This document shows, in pieces, positions 49,293-57,870 of a stretch of DNA of 64,000 nucleotides. The position numbers were made by a program, and so were the translations under genes. Each line of letters opens with the position of its first letter. The first letter of the stretch is position 1. Origin of the DNA: Anaerolineae bacterium. Lineage in GTDB: Bacteria; Chloroflexota; Anaerolineae; Aggregatilineales; Phototrophicaceae. The notes under the pieces are model-generated. The model made no database searches and was not told the origin of the DNA. It saw only the letters and a list, made by a program, of their open reading frames with translations. The stretch spans positions 186,001 to 250,000 of the forward strand of contig JAJDXR010000081.1 in assembly GCA_022823165.1 (NCBI GenBank), written 5' to 3'.

Positions 49293-50820
49293 CAGAGTTG
49301 ATCGCCCGTAATTCGGGACAGCCACAAAACCACAACCCGGGCGCGAATGCGGGCAACTAGCTTCTTCCAGGGATTCGTAATTTTATCCGACTCGGGTCAT
49401 ACGGGAGCCCACCGTGCCTACCTTGATGATACAAACTGGTCATTGCTTTGTTGCAGCACGCCGATACTGATTTGCGAAATCCCGCTTTGGCTTTATATTG
49501 AATTTGCCACTGTTTCAGTGGATGCTCATGGTTGCGTAAAAGCCAATTACGCATTTGCATGAGGAGATGTTGCTTTGCATGGTGATTCCCTATGGCCTTC
49601 GCAGTTTTCAGGATTTTGCCAGCAGATACAAGAGTATTCGGGGCGATTCCTAAAGCCTTACACCAAGCTCGTGATGTCGGATATCGCTGCCAAAAATTCG
49701 AACCCATTTCACCAATTAGCCGTAAAGCCACCAGCCGATTTACTCCTGGCGTTGTGGTCATCCAAGCGATCTGAGGCGCCAACTCAAAACGTTCGATATG
49801 ATATAGTGTCCGCTGTTCTCGGTTCCTGATTCTTTGCTCTTGAACGAGTAGATCTATCCTTAGTACCTCAAGTTCCTGACGAACCCAAGCAGGAAGATCT
49901 TCCGGCTTTCCCATCACCTCTATCAATCTTGGATGGCGGGTACGCGAACCCTTCCAGTGCTTTTGTACAATTTCTCTCGCCGAGTCCTCTGTCTGGGAAA
50001 ACGCTTCAAGAAATGCCCGACCTGAGTGGGTTCTCAACGAGGTTTCTCGCAGGATGTTTATTCCAAACTGAGCAAGCTCTTGATGAATCCGTTGTTTTAT
50101 TTTCGTTAAGGCCTTTCTGTCGCGGTCGTAATTCCGCAAGTTACTACGAATCTCCATCTGTTGGGCATCCGGAACATTGGAAGTTCGTAGAGGAAAAGTG
50201 GCAGCTAACACAGCTAAATTTGTCGCGTCCGCCTTATCCGACTTGCCCTCTACTCGAAGTAAAGCTTTGACTTGAACGGGATTGATGATGTGTGCGTTCA
50301 GCCCAAGTTTGCGGAAGGCCTCATAAAAGAGCAAATGGTAATTCGCGGTTGATTCTAAAACGATAAACTCTACGCGGTTCTGCTTGAGCCATTTTGCAGC
50401 TGCGTTCGCTCTTGACTGTGTTTGAGGTATCTGACGAATTTCGTTCGTTTCTGTGGTGAAATTCAAAAGTGAAATTACCACGTAATCCGCATCTACATCG
50501 CAGCCCGCCGTGCAGTTATATCGACCTGCAACAGCAAACTCGCCCTGCATGATGCGAACGCGGTTGTCTTCCGTAAATTGTATCCTTGAGCCAGTAAAAC
50601 AACGGTGCAGAGGCGGTTTAAGGTTCTAAGACCTACTCTACTTTTGGGCATCAGTTAAGTGCCAAGCGGCTCGTCAGTTCGCCTCCGTCCCAAACTCTGT
50701 AGGGCATAAACTCTGCCAAGAACACATGGGGATCTCGCACCGCAGCAGAATTCTATTCAATAAGTGCGGCTTTTGCAAATTCCCAGCTTTGCTTTTTGGG
50801 GGTTGTGAAAGTAGGACACA
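49293..50820 (-). mobile_element. IS110-family insertion sequence (ends approximate)
   Basis: The element holds one transposase gene and a non-coding stretch upstream of it. CACAGAG motifs lie at both limits (49291-49297 and 50817-50823), which suggests insertion into a dispersed intergenic repeat. IS110 elements lack long terminal inverted repeats, so exact ends cannot be set from sequence alone. Base composition is less GC-rich than in the neighbours. Confidence 0.65.
49357..50550 (-). CDS. IS110-family transposase
   Basis: The 397-residue protein has an N-terminal RuvC-like DEDD domain (GCDVDADYVV, VLESTANYH, KSDKADATNLA) and a C-terminal Transposase_20 domain (TTPGVNRLVALRLIGEMG, ALGIAPNTLVSAGK), which carries the catalytic Ser of this family. 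The length is normal and the frame intact, so the element may be active. Confidence 0.93.
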   Translation of the reverse strand: MQGEFAVAGRYNCTAGCDVDADYVVISLLNFTTETNEIRQIPQTQSRANAAAKWLKQNRVEFIVLESTANYHLLFYEAFRKLGLNAHIINPVQVKALLRVEGKSDKADATNLAVLAATFPLRTSNVPDAQQMEIRSNLRNYDRDRKALTKIKQRIHQELAQFGINILRETSLRTHSGRAFLEAFSQTEDSAREIVQKHWKGSRTRHPRLIEVMGKPEDLPAWVRQELEVLRIDLLVQEQRIRNREQRTLYHIERFELAPQIAWMTTTPGVNRLVALRLIGEMGSNFWQRYPTSRAWCKALGIAPNTLVSAGKILKTAKAIGNHHAKQHLLMQMRNWLLRNHEHPLKQWQIQYKAKAGFRKSVSACCNKAMTSLYHQGRHGGLPYDPSRIKLRIPGRS

Positions 50821-50994
50821 GAGTTAGATTGAGGGCACAGAGGATGAACTACTGTTTCGATGCTTCGGCCATCTGTGCAGCTCTCCTTCTTGTTGAAACT
50901 GCAACTGCCATAAAACCACTAGCAGCTTTCCTCTGTGTCCTCTCTTTAACTCTTTGAACTCTGTGGCAAGTATTGTGTTACGTGCTCGGTCGTC
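50551..50994 (-). other. Non-coding stretch upstream of the transposase, with CACAGAG repeats
   Basis: This 444-base stretch holds no credible gene. The part next to the transposase start (50551-50760) is where IS110 elements of the non-IS1111 type encode their bridge RNA; I could not fold it here. From 50814 to 50965, GGACACAGAG, GGGCACAGAGG, CCTCTGTGTCC and CTCTGTGG form direct and inverted copies of the dispersed repeat. Confidence 0.5.
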
Positions 50995-52572
50995 CTAGGA
51001 ACTGCCCTTGGTGCCGCCGGCGTAGATATTCAGCAGGTACTCCTGCGCGAAGATAAAGAATATGAAGATGGGAATCAATTGGAACAAGCCAACCGCCGCC
51101 ACCTGATTCCAATCCACGGGGGCCGTTTCGTCGATCAGCTCGTTGAGGAAGACCGGCAAATTGCTGACGCCGGAGCCGATGGAATAAGTCGCCGGAATGA
51201 TATATGCGTTCCAGCCGCCGATAAAAGCGAAGATGCCCAGCGCCAGCAAACCCGGCCGGATCTGCGGCAGCAAGATCTCCCAGTAGGTGCGGAAGCGCGA
51301 GGCGCCGTCTATCAGCGCCGAGCGCTCCATATCCCAGGGGATATTGTCGAAGAAGCCTTTCATCAGCCAGACGCCCAGCGGCAGCTGAAAGGCGACCATC
51401 ACCATAGCGATGCCGCCGGCGGTATTAAAGCCGATGAGGTCGCCGAGTAGCGGAATATCACCCAGGCGCAGCAGCACAATGAAGATGGGAATCAGCAGCG
51501 TGATAGCCGGGAAGCCGTGCAGAATCAGCGTGAAGGACAGGAAAAAACGCCGCCCGGGAAAGTTCATGCGCGACAGGGCATAACCCGCCATGGACGACAC
51601 CAGCAGCACCACCAAGGTCATGATGACGGCGATGGCCAGCGACGTAAATAGAATCGGCCAGATGTTAAATTCCAGGCCCGCGATATTGCCGACGAATATC
51701 GACTCCCAATTCTCCAGCGTAAAGCCGCCGAAATTGTCGCTGCTGTCCAGGGGGATGAGCCCCTCGGTGCGATAGGAGAAGGTGGCTACGATGACCCAGA
51801 AATAACCCACCAGCAGCGGCGTCATCAAGCCGACCAGCGCGATATAAGGCGCCCAATTGCCCGGCAAGAATAGAATGATGGCGGTGAAAACCAGCGCGAA
51901 GGCAAAGCCCGGCAGCAAGGCGCCGACCTGCTTGTCGGCCACGATGGCGACGCGCGCCGTCTCCTGCATTTCTTCATCGCCGCGCATAAAGCGCAAGCGC
52001 AGCGGGTCGTCTGCTTCGGCTTGCCCGAGGCGTAGATTCAGCGCGGCCAAATCCACCTGGTCGCGGCGGATGGCGGTGATGATATCGCCGACTTGCATCT
52101 CGGCGGTATCGGCGGCGCCGCCCGGAACAATCGCGTCGACGCGGATGCCGGCGTCGGTCTGGCTCAGCGTCATCTGCAGCGATGGCCGCGGCGCGAATAC
52201 GCCGTAGTCCAGCGCATACTGGCCGACCGAAATAACGACGAAGATCGCAATCGTGCTGAAGAAAGCCAGCAGCAGCGCGCGGGACCTATCGCGCCCACTA
52301 TAGCGCCGCGCCACGCTGGCCGCCGCGATATAAGCCACGAAGGGCATCGCCAGCAACGCCAGACGGCTCAAGACATCGGTGACCGTTTCTTCCACGCTGC
52401 CCAGCGCAAACAGGGGGCCGATAACGCCGCTGAACAGAAAAGCCGCCGCCAGCATCACCAGTACGCTGATAAAGCCGACGCGCAGCGCTTCGATCAAGTC
52501 TTGCTGCAGCGTAGGCGGCGCGTCGTCGACTTTGGTTTTGCCGCGCTCGAATAACTGGTCGCGCGCGATCAT
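50995..52572 (-). CDS. ABC sugar-type permease (MalG/UgpE) with N-terminal membrane region and PDZ domain
   Basis: The 525-residue protein ends in a normal binding-protein-dependent permease (about 230-525, EAA loop ERSALIDGASRFRTYWEILL). It is preceded by about 225 extra residues: four membrane segments (about 33-55, 65-88, 98-118, and one before the permease) and a PDZ-like domain (about 132-205; RVDAIVPGGAADTAEMQVGD, then IITAIRRDQVDLAAL). Family members are usually near 280 residues. The start overlaps the stop of the MalF-type gene (ATGA). Confidence 0.9.
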   Translation of the reverse strand: MIARDQLFERGKTKVDDAPPTLQQDLIEALRVGFISVLVMLAAAFLFSGVIGPLFALGSVEETVTDVLSRLALLAMPFVAYIAAASVARRYSGRDRSRALLLAFFSTIAIFVVISVGQYALDYGVFAPRPSLQMTLSQTDAGIRVDAIVPGGAADTAEMQVGDIITAIRRDQVDLAALNLRLGQAEADDPLRLRFMRGDEEMQETARVAIVADKQVGALLPGFAFALVFTAIILFLPGNWAPYIALVGLMTPLLVGYFWVIVATFSYRTEGLIPLDSSDNFGGFTLENWESIFVGNIAGLEFNIWPILFTSLAIAVIMTLVVLLVSSMAGYALSRMNFPGRRFFLSFTLILHGFPAITLLIPIFIVLLRLGDIPLLGDLIGFNTAGGIAMVMVAFQLPLGVWLMKGFFDNIPWDMERSALIDGASRFRTYWEILLPQIRPGLLALGIFAFIGGWNAYIIPATYSIGSGVSNLPVFLNELIDETAPVDWNQVAAVGLFQLIPIFIFFIFAQEYLLNIYAGGTKGSS

Positions 52573-53537
52573 AGCGTCTCCACCCTTGGCTCGGCGACCA
52601 ACTCATCAAAGCGGAAGACACGCATATAAATCACCGCCAGCACCACGCCGATCAAGACCAGCAGCACGGCGAAGGCGGAGCCGTAGCCCCACTGGGCATT
52701 GCCAAAATAATTGGACAGCGCGCGATGATACGCCGTCAGCGACCAGACTTCGGTGCGGTACAAACCGGGCCCGCCGTCCGTCAGCAATTGGATTTCGACG
52801 AACGAAGTCAGCAGCGACAGCGTCTGATAGGTGAAGACGAAGAGCAGCGGCCAGCGAATCAAGGGCATGATGACATAGCGGATGCGCTGCAGCTTGGAGG
52901 AGCCGTCCACCAGCGAGGCGTTGAGCAGGTCCCTGGGTATCGACTCGATGGCCGATGTGAAGATGATCATGCCGAAGGACAAGCCGATGAAGCCGTTGAC
53001 CACCACCACGAAGACCCAGGGATTGGTGGCGATGTAATTGTATGTGGGCAGCCCCATCCAGTTGTTGAACTGATTGATGATGCCGAAGGGCGCCTCGGCC
53101 ATCATGCGCTTCCAGATCAAGATATACACCACCGGCGAGGTGATGCGCGGCAGGATCCAGAGCGCGCGGAAGACAAAGCCGGCGCCGCGGTCGATATGCG
53201 TCGTCAGCAGCGAGACGATCAGCGCCAGCGATACATTAAAAATCGACAGTGTGAAGAGCACATAAAAGATGGTGTTAAAGAATATCTTGCGCGCGAACTG
53301 ATCGTTCAGCAGCGTTCGGTAATTTTTGAGGCCGATGAATTCCATCTTGGCCAGGTCGGAGGTGAAGTTGGAGCTGGCCAGGTTGGTGACGCTCAGATAG
53401 AGAATGATAGCCACCGGAATCATAAAGAAGATAAGCACCAGGATGCCGGCCGGCGCCAAAAAACCGTAGGCGCTCAAATGCGCGCGCAGGGCGTTGCCGC
53501 GGCTGCGCGCTTCGCGTTTGTCAGGTGGCTGGGACAT
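52569..53537 (-). CDS. ABC sugar-type permease (MalF/UgpA)
   Basis: A 322-residue membrane protein with six transmembrane segments. The first is near 24-46 (GFLAPAGILVLIFFMIPVAI) and the EAA loop is IPRDLLNASLVDGSSKLQRI. It pairs with the downstream PDZ-containing permease; the solute-binding protein gene is upstream. The transporter lacks its own ATPase. Confidence 0.93.
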   Translation of the reverse strand: MSQPPDKREARSRGNALRAHLSAYGFLAPAGILVLIFFMIPVAIILYLSVTNLASSNFTSDLAKMEFIGLKNYRTLLNDQFARKIFFNTIFYVLFTLSIFNVSLALIVSLLTTHIDRGAGFVFRALWILPRITSPVVYILIWKRMMAEAPFGIINQFNNWMGLPTYNYIATNPWVFVVVVNGFIGLSFGMIIFTSAIESIPRDLLNASLVDGSSKLQRIRYVIMPLIRWPLLFVFTYQTLSLLTSFVEIQLLTDGGPGLYRTEVWSLTAYHRALSNYFGNAQWGYGSAFAVLLVLIGVVLAVIYMRVFRFDELVAEPRVETL

Positions 53538-53566
53538 TGGCTGGTCTCGTGTCTACCCATCCCCAG

Positions 53567-53698
53567 CCCTTCCCCATTACAATGGGGAAGGGTAACTTGT
53601 CTATCGAGGTTGAGACTCTAGCTTTGCTTCCGAAAATGACGCGATACAACGAATCCTGGCATTGCTGGTCCCCTCTCCAATGATTTGAAGAGGGGACC
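53567..53698. repeat. Two REP-like hairpins between binding protein and permease genes
   Basis: CCCTTCCCCATT-AC-AATGGGGAAGGG (53567-53592) and GGTCCCCTCT...AGAGGGGACC (53667-53698, 12-base loop) lie in the 178-base gap. They resemble the REP-type palindromes of many Chloroflexi genomes. Placed after the binding-protein gene, they may stabilise its mRNA or lower downstream expression. Confidence 0.7.
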
Positions 53699-53715
53699 GG
53701 GGGCGAGGTAGAAAT

Positions 53716-55059
53716 TTACCGAACCGTGATGCCGTCGCCCAATTCGTTCTGCATCTGCGCGATTGCGATATCAGCCGCGCCGGCCGCGTCCGCTTCGCCG
53801 GTCTCCACAGCCTGGATGCCGAGGAAGTAGGCGTTGGACCAGGCGTTCCAGCCCGGATGGTTGGGCAGCGCCGTGGTGTGATCAAGCATGTAGTGCGCGC
53901 TGCTCAGCAGACGGTTATTGGCGTAGGCTTCGGATTCCAGCTGCGCGTTGAGAATGCCCAGATGGAAGCTGTCGATGGCGTGCTTGTTGTTGTGCTCGGG
54001 CGTGGTGATGGCCGCGATCAACTCCAGCGCCACATCGGGATTCTCGCTGCCGCTGCTGATCATGTAAGTCAGCGGATGCGTCAGCGTGATGGCCTCGCCG
54101 GTGGCCATGGCCGGGATCAGGGTCAAGCCGATGTTCTCGAAGAGGAACTCATCGCCGCCCTTGTCGGCCACGTAATTGATCGACCAGTTGGGCCAATTCC
54201 AGGTGCCGCCCGCTGCGAAGAGCACGGTATCCGCCTGCGCCACGGTTGGGTGCCAGACCTCGTTCCAGTCCAGACCGATTACATCAGAGCGCAGTACGCC
54301 GGAGGCGACAGCGCCGCCCAGCAATTCGTAGGTGGCGACCAGCGCTTCACTGTCGACAACCATGTTGCCTTCCATGTCGATGACTTCGCCGCCATGCCCG
54401 TAGTAGTAATACAGGAAGTCGGGCCCGTTGCTCGGGCGATGCCACCAGCCGTTGCCTTCGTCGACGATGCCTTCGTCGATGGCGGCTTCAGCGGTCGCCA
54501 GCATATCAGCGAAAGTCCACTCGCCGGCGGCCACGCGCTCGGGCAGCGACTCAATGTCATCTTCGCTCCAGCCCAGATCACGCAGCAGCAGCTTGCTGTA
54601 GAAGATCGGGCGCGCTTCGGCGTCTTGCGGGATGCCCCAGATTTCGCCGGCGTAACCGTGCGAATCCCAAAGCGAGGGCACGATATCGTCGAATTCGCTG
54701 TGCATGCCGATGACATCATCCAGCGGGATAATGAAGCCGGCGGGCGCCCAGGCGCCGATGTCTTCGTGGCCGGACAAGATGATATCCGGCGCTTCACCGG
54801 CTTCCGACGCCAGGACGAATTCGTTTTTGTAATCGCCCCAGCCCGCGTTGTCTTGAATCAGATTCAAATCAATCTCGATGCCCAGCTCGGCTTCGACCTG
54901 TTCTTCGACGACGGCGAAGCTGTTGCAGCGCCAATCTTCTTCCGGCGGGCTGGCTTTACAGCGGACGGTTATGCTGACGGAGTCTTGCGCGAAGGCCGCG
55001 CCCGCCAGCAAGCCGAAAAGCAAAAAGAACACAAGTGCAAGACGAATCTTTGAACTCAT
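53716..55059 (-). CDS. ABC sugar-type solute-binding protein, family 1
   Basis: A 447-residue exported protein. The signal peptide is KIRLALVFFLLFGLLAGAAFA, cleaved before QDSVS, and there is no lipobox Cys. The MalE-like pattern includes EAPDIILSGHEDIGAWAPAG, GEIWGIPQDAEARPIFYSK, and an aromatic WNWPNW that may stack on a sugar. GAGGTGA lies 7 bases before the ATG at 55059; the frame to 55260 upstream is spurious. First gene of the transporter operon. Confidence 0.92.
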   Translation of the reverse strand: MSSKIRLALVFFLLFGLLAGAAFAQDSVSITVRCKASPPEEDWRCNSFAVVEEQVEAELGIEIDLNLIQDNAGWGDYKNEFVLASEAGEAPDIILSGHEDIGAWAPAGFIIPLDDVIGMHSEFDDIVPSLWDSHGYAGEIWGIPQDAEARPIFYSKLLLRDLGWSEDDIESLPERVAAGEWTFADMLATAEAAIDEGIVDEGNGWWHRPSNGPDFLYYYYGHGGEVIDMEGNMVVDSEALVATYELLGGAVASGVLRSDVIGLDWNEVWHPTVAQADTVLFAAGGTWNWPNWSINYVADKGGDEFLFENIGLTLIPAMATGEAITLTHPLTYMISSGSENPDVALELIAAITTPEHNNKHAIDSFHLGILNAQLESEAYANNRLLSSAHYMLDHTTALPNHPGWNAWSNAYFLGIQAVETGEADAAGAADIAIAQMQNELGDGITVR

Positions 55060-55097
55060 TTCTGTCACCTCAAAATCAACAGTAGTCAGATGCCAAT

Positions 55098-55125
55098 AGT
55101 ATATCGCCACCCATTGAGATTTCAA
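55098..55125 (-). promoter_or_regulatory. Promoter of the sugar-type ABC operon
   Basis: Minus strand: TTGAAA (55125-55120) and TATACT (55103-55098), spacing 16. The leader is about 32 bases. Confidence 0.65.
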
Positions 55126-55186
55126 AATAATCATTCGCAGGGGAGTGATGAATATCGCGGATACAATTCCCTTCATGTCAAGAGGC

Positions 55187-55213
55187 GCAGGGGCGACCCG
55201 GTGGGTCGCCCGC
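55187..55213. repeat. GGGGCGACC palindromic repeat
   Basis: GCAGGGGCGACCCGGTGGGT followed by CGCCCGCA is a copy of the dispersed GTAGGGG palindrome family. It lies in the 379-base divergent gap before the first dioxygenase gene. That gap otherwise shows only the ABC promoter and a weak TAGAAT (55394-55399) that might serve the dioxygenase gene. Confidence 0.6.
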
Positions 55214-55438
55214 AGTCCCACCATTACAACAGCGGGCGATTCGCAGGGTCGCGTAGACACTGACAGCCAAGCGTCCTTAGCTGTATAGTCCGTTCCATTA
55301 TCTGTCGCGCAACTTTCTTGGCCTTACTTCCGAGTCTTCGCGGAATAACCACTCCCGCATGGACATGAGGGTGACCGGCGCGGCAATAGGCGGTAGAATA
55401 GACGCAATCGAAACTAGAAGCAGCGAGCGAAGCCGATT

Positions 55439-56485
55439 ATGTCTCAAGAAATCAAACAGTTACGCCTATCCAACGACGCCATGGACGACCCGCAGGAATT
55501 GCAGCGCCGCATCGCCGACGAGGGTTATCTCTTTTTCCGCCGGCTGGTGAATCCCGACAAGATGCTGGAACTGCGCCGCGAGATGATGAGCATGATTCAG
55601 CAAGTCGGCTGGTTGATCGCCGATACCGACCCCATGGACGGCATCGCCGATATCAATATGCGCTACACCGAGGGCGACAACGAATACACCGCCGGTTACG
55701 CCGAAGTCTACAAGATCGAGAACTTTCACCGCTCGGCGCATTGGCCCGAATTCCAGGACATCGTAGCCAAAATGGTAGGCGCGCCGGTCATGCCGCATCC
55801 GCAGAAGGTGGCGCGCATCTGGTTCCCCAAATACACCGAGCACACCACGCCCACGCATCAAGACTTCGTGCACTTCCAGGGCAGCTTCGACAATATCACC
55901 TGCTGGGCGCCCATCGGCGATTGCCCGATTGAGCTGGGCGGGCTGGCGGTCATTCCGGAGTCGCATAAGGTCGAGCGCGTCCTGGAGCATCATTTCTCGC
56001 TGGGCGCCGGCGGCTTGATCGTGGACGAAACCGAGCACGAAGAGATCGACCCGGTCTGGCATTCCATCGATTACCAAGCCGGCGACGCTCTGTTCTTCCC
56101 GGCCTTGACGATTCATCGCGCCCTGCCCAACACCACCGACGACCGTCTGCGCCTGTCGCTGGACAACCGCTATATGATCGTGGGCGACAAAATCGCCGAG
56201 CACATGCTCGAGCCGCATGGACCCAGCCAGCTCGCCTGGGAAGACATCTACCCCCACTGGCGGCAGGACGACCTCAAATACTATTGGAAGAACTACGACA
56301 ATCCGGTTGTGGAGCGTGATTTGAGCTACGGCGAGAGAGGTTTCGCCGAGGCGCTGGAGCTGGCTCGCCAAGGCGACCAGGATGCGATTTATATGCTGCA
56401 GCGTTCCATCAAGAACTCGCGCGACCGCGTCAACCTGGATGAGGCAGTCGCTGTTTTGGAGCAGCAAGGCATCGCTGTCGAATAG
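55439..56485 (+). CDS. Phytanoyl-CoA dioxygenase-family protein (first of three)
   Basis: An Fe(II)/2-oxoglutarate oxygenase of 348 residues. The metal triad is likely His and Asp of THQDFVHFQG and the His of FPALTIHRALPN, with an Arg (DDRLRLSLDNR) for 2-oxoglutarate. Substrates of this family are very diverse and cannot be named. A helical C-terminal extension (about 270-348) is present. A fatty acid desaturase gene follows after two palindromic repeats. Confidence 0.88.
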   Translation: MSQEIKQLRLSNDAMDDPQELQRRIADEGYLFFRRLVNPDKMLELRREMMSMIQQVGWLIADTDPMDGIADINMRYTEGDNEYTAGYAEVYKIENFHRSAHWPEFQDIVAKMVGAPVMPHPQKVARIWFPKYTEHTTPTHQDFVHFQGSFDNITCWAPIGDCPIELGGLAVIPESHKVERVLEHHFSLGAGGLIVDETEHEEIDPVWHSIDYQAGDALFFPALTIHRALPNTTDDRLRLSLDNRYMIVGDKIAEHMLEPHGPSQLAWEDIYPHWRQDDLKYYWKNYDNPVVERDLSYGERGFAEALELARQGDQDAIYMLQRSIKNSRDRVNLDEAVAVLEQQGIAVE

Positions 56486-56504
56486 CCGCTTCAGAAAGCT
56501 GTCC

Positions 56505-56629
56505 GTAGGGGCAAGCCGCTGGCTCGCCCAGCAGCAATCAGCGCGATTTCGGTATCGTTACTCTGAGATTGTTCGTAGGGGCGAGCCATTGGCTCGCCCG
56601 ACAGCAATCAACGTGACTTCGATTTCTCA
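56505..56629 (+). repeat. Two direct copies of a GTAGGGG palindromic repeat
   Basis: GTAGGGGCAAGCCGCTGGCT (from 56505) and GTAGGGGCGAGCCATTGGCT (from 56575) start 70 bases apart. The following bases (CGCCC, then CAGCAATCA and GTGACTTCG-like ends) are also shared over about 50 bases. The copies occupy the gap between the dioxygenase and desaturase genes. Confidence 0.8.
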
Positions 56630-56668
56630 GTACTTGGTTGAAAATACTGAGCTAAAAAGGTTGTTGAG

Positions 56669-57841
56669 ATGACATATCAAGAGCTTTCGGAAGTTCGCAA
56701 GAGCCTGCGCGTCGATTGGTATCGCTGCCCGACGCCGCCGGGAAAGCTGCGCGAATTATCACGCCGCAGCGATGCGCAAGCCTGGTTCCAGGCCGGCGGG
56801 CACCTGGCGCTGTTTGCGATCACTGGCGTGTCTGTCTTCTATTTCTGGGCGGGAGCGAGCTGGCTGTTAATGCTAATCGCTCTCTTCTTCCACGGCACGG
56901 TCACCAGCTTCTTCACCGGCACCGCGCCGCATGAATTGGGGCATGGCACTGTCTTCAAGACCAAGTGGCTGAACAAGCTGTTCCTGTATGTATTCAGCTT
57001 GATTGGCTGGTGGGATCCCTTCGATTACGCCAGCAGCCATACCTACCACCACCGCTATACCCTGCATCCGGAAGGCGACCGCGAGAACCTGCTGCCGCTG
57101 GAGCCGTCGCTGGCCTCGTCCTTCATGCTGCAGTTGTTCACGGTGAACCTGCTGACGCAGCGCGGCCGCACCTTTGGCAAAGGCGGGCTGATTTCGACCG
57201 TGCTCATCACCACCCTCGGCGCCGTCGGCCTCGTTCCCGCCGACGAACGCGCGCCCATTAACGAGTGGTATCGCGCCCTGCACCGCGACCAGCCCGACCA
57301 GCATCGGCGCTCCATTGCCTGGTCGCGGCTGCTGCTGCTCTGCCACGGCTCAATGCTCGTCATCGGCATCGCCAGCGGTTATTGGGTACTGCCGCTGATC
57401 TTCTCGCTGTCGGTATTCATCGGCAACTGGCTGTCCTATTTCGTCGGGCTGACGCAGCACTGCGGCCTGCGCAACCACAGCCGCGACTTTCGCAAAAATA
57501 CGCGCTCGGTCAAGCTCAATCCGCTCTTCTCATTTCTGTATTGGCGCATGAACTGGCATATCGAACATCACATGTACGCCGGCGTGCCTTGCTACAACCT
57601 GGGCAAGCTCTACCGGGAGATTCAAGACGATATGCCGGCGCCGCGCACGCTGCTGAGCGCCTGGCGAGAAATGCGCATGGTTTGGAATCGGCAGAAGCGC
57701 GAGCCCGACTACGAGTACGATACGCCGCTGCCGGCCACCGCTCAGCCCGAACCCGTCGCCGAAGCCGACGCAGTCCGCGCCGCCAGCGACCTGGAACGCT
57801 CTATTGGCGAGTTGGCGCCGGCGGGCTTAAAAGAAGGCTGA
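56669..57841 (+). CDS. Fatty acid desaturase-type membrane di-iron protein
   Basis: The 390-residue protein has the three histidine boxes HELGHG (about 88-93), HTYHH (about 123-127) and HIEHH (about 297-301) between membrane segments. It introduces a double bond or hydroxyl into an acyl chain; the substrate is unknown. The Pro/Ala/Glu-rich C-terminal tail is poorly conserved. No clear ribosome binding site is seen before ATG 56669 (GGTTGTTGAG). Confidence 0.88.
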   Translation: MTYQELSEVRKSLRVDWYRCPTPPGKLRELSRRSDAQAWFQAGGHLALFAITGVSVFYFWAGASWLLMLIALFFHGTVTSFFTGTAPHELGHGTVFKTKWLNKLFLYVFSLIGWWDPFDYASSHTYHHRYTLHPEGDRENLLPLEPSLASSFMLQLFTVNLLTQRGRTFGKGGLISTVLITTLGAVGLVPADERAPINEWYRALHRDQPDQHRRSIAWSRLLLLCHGSMLVIGIASGYWVLPLIFSLSVFIGNWLSYFVGLTQHCGLRNHSRDFRKNTRSVKLNPLFSFLYWRMNWHIEHHMYAGVPCYNLGKLYREIQDDMPAPRTLLSAWREMRMVWNRQKREPDYEYDTPLPATAQPEPVAEADAVRAASDLERSIGELAPAGLKEG

Positions 57842-57870
57842 CGCGCGGCGCCTAATTGCCCGACGAAGCC

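Noticed and set aside
52725..55053. Plus-strand frames of 298 and 398 codons opposite the permease and binding-protein genes
   Set aside because: They are shadows of well-supported transporter genes with typical motifs.
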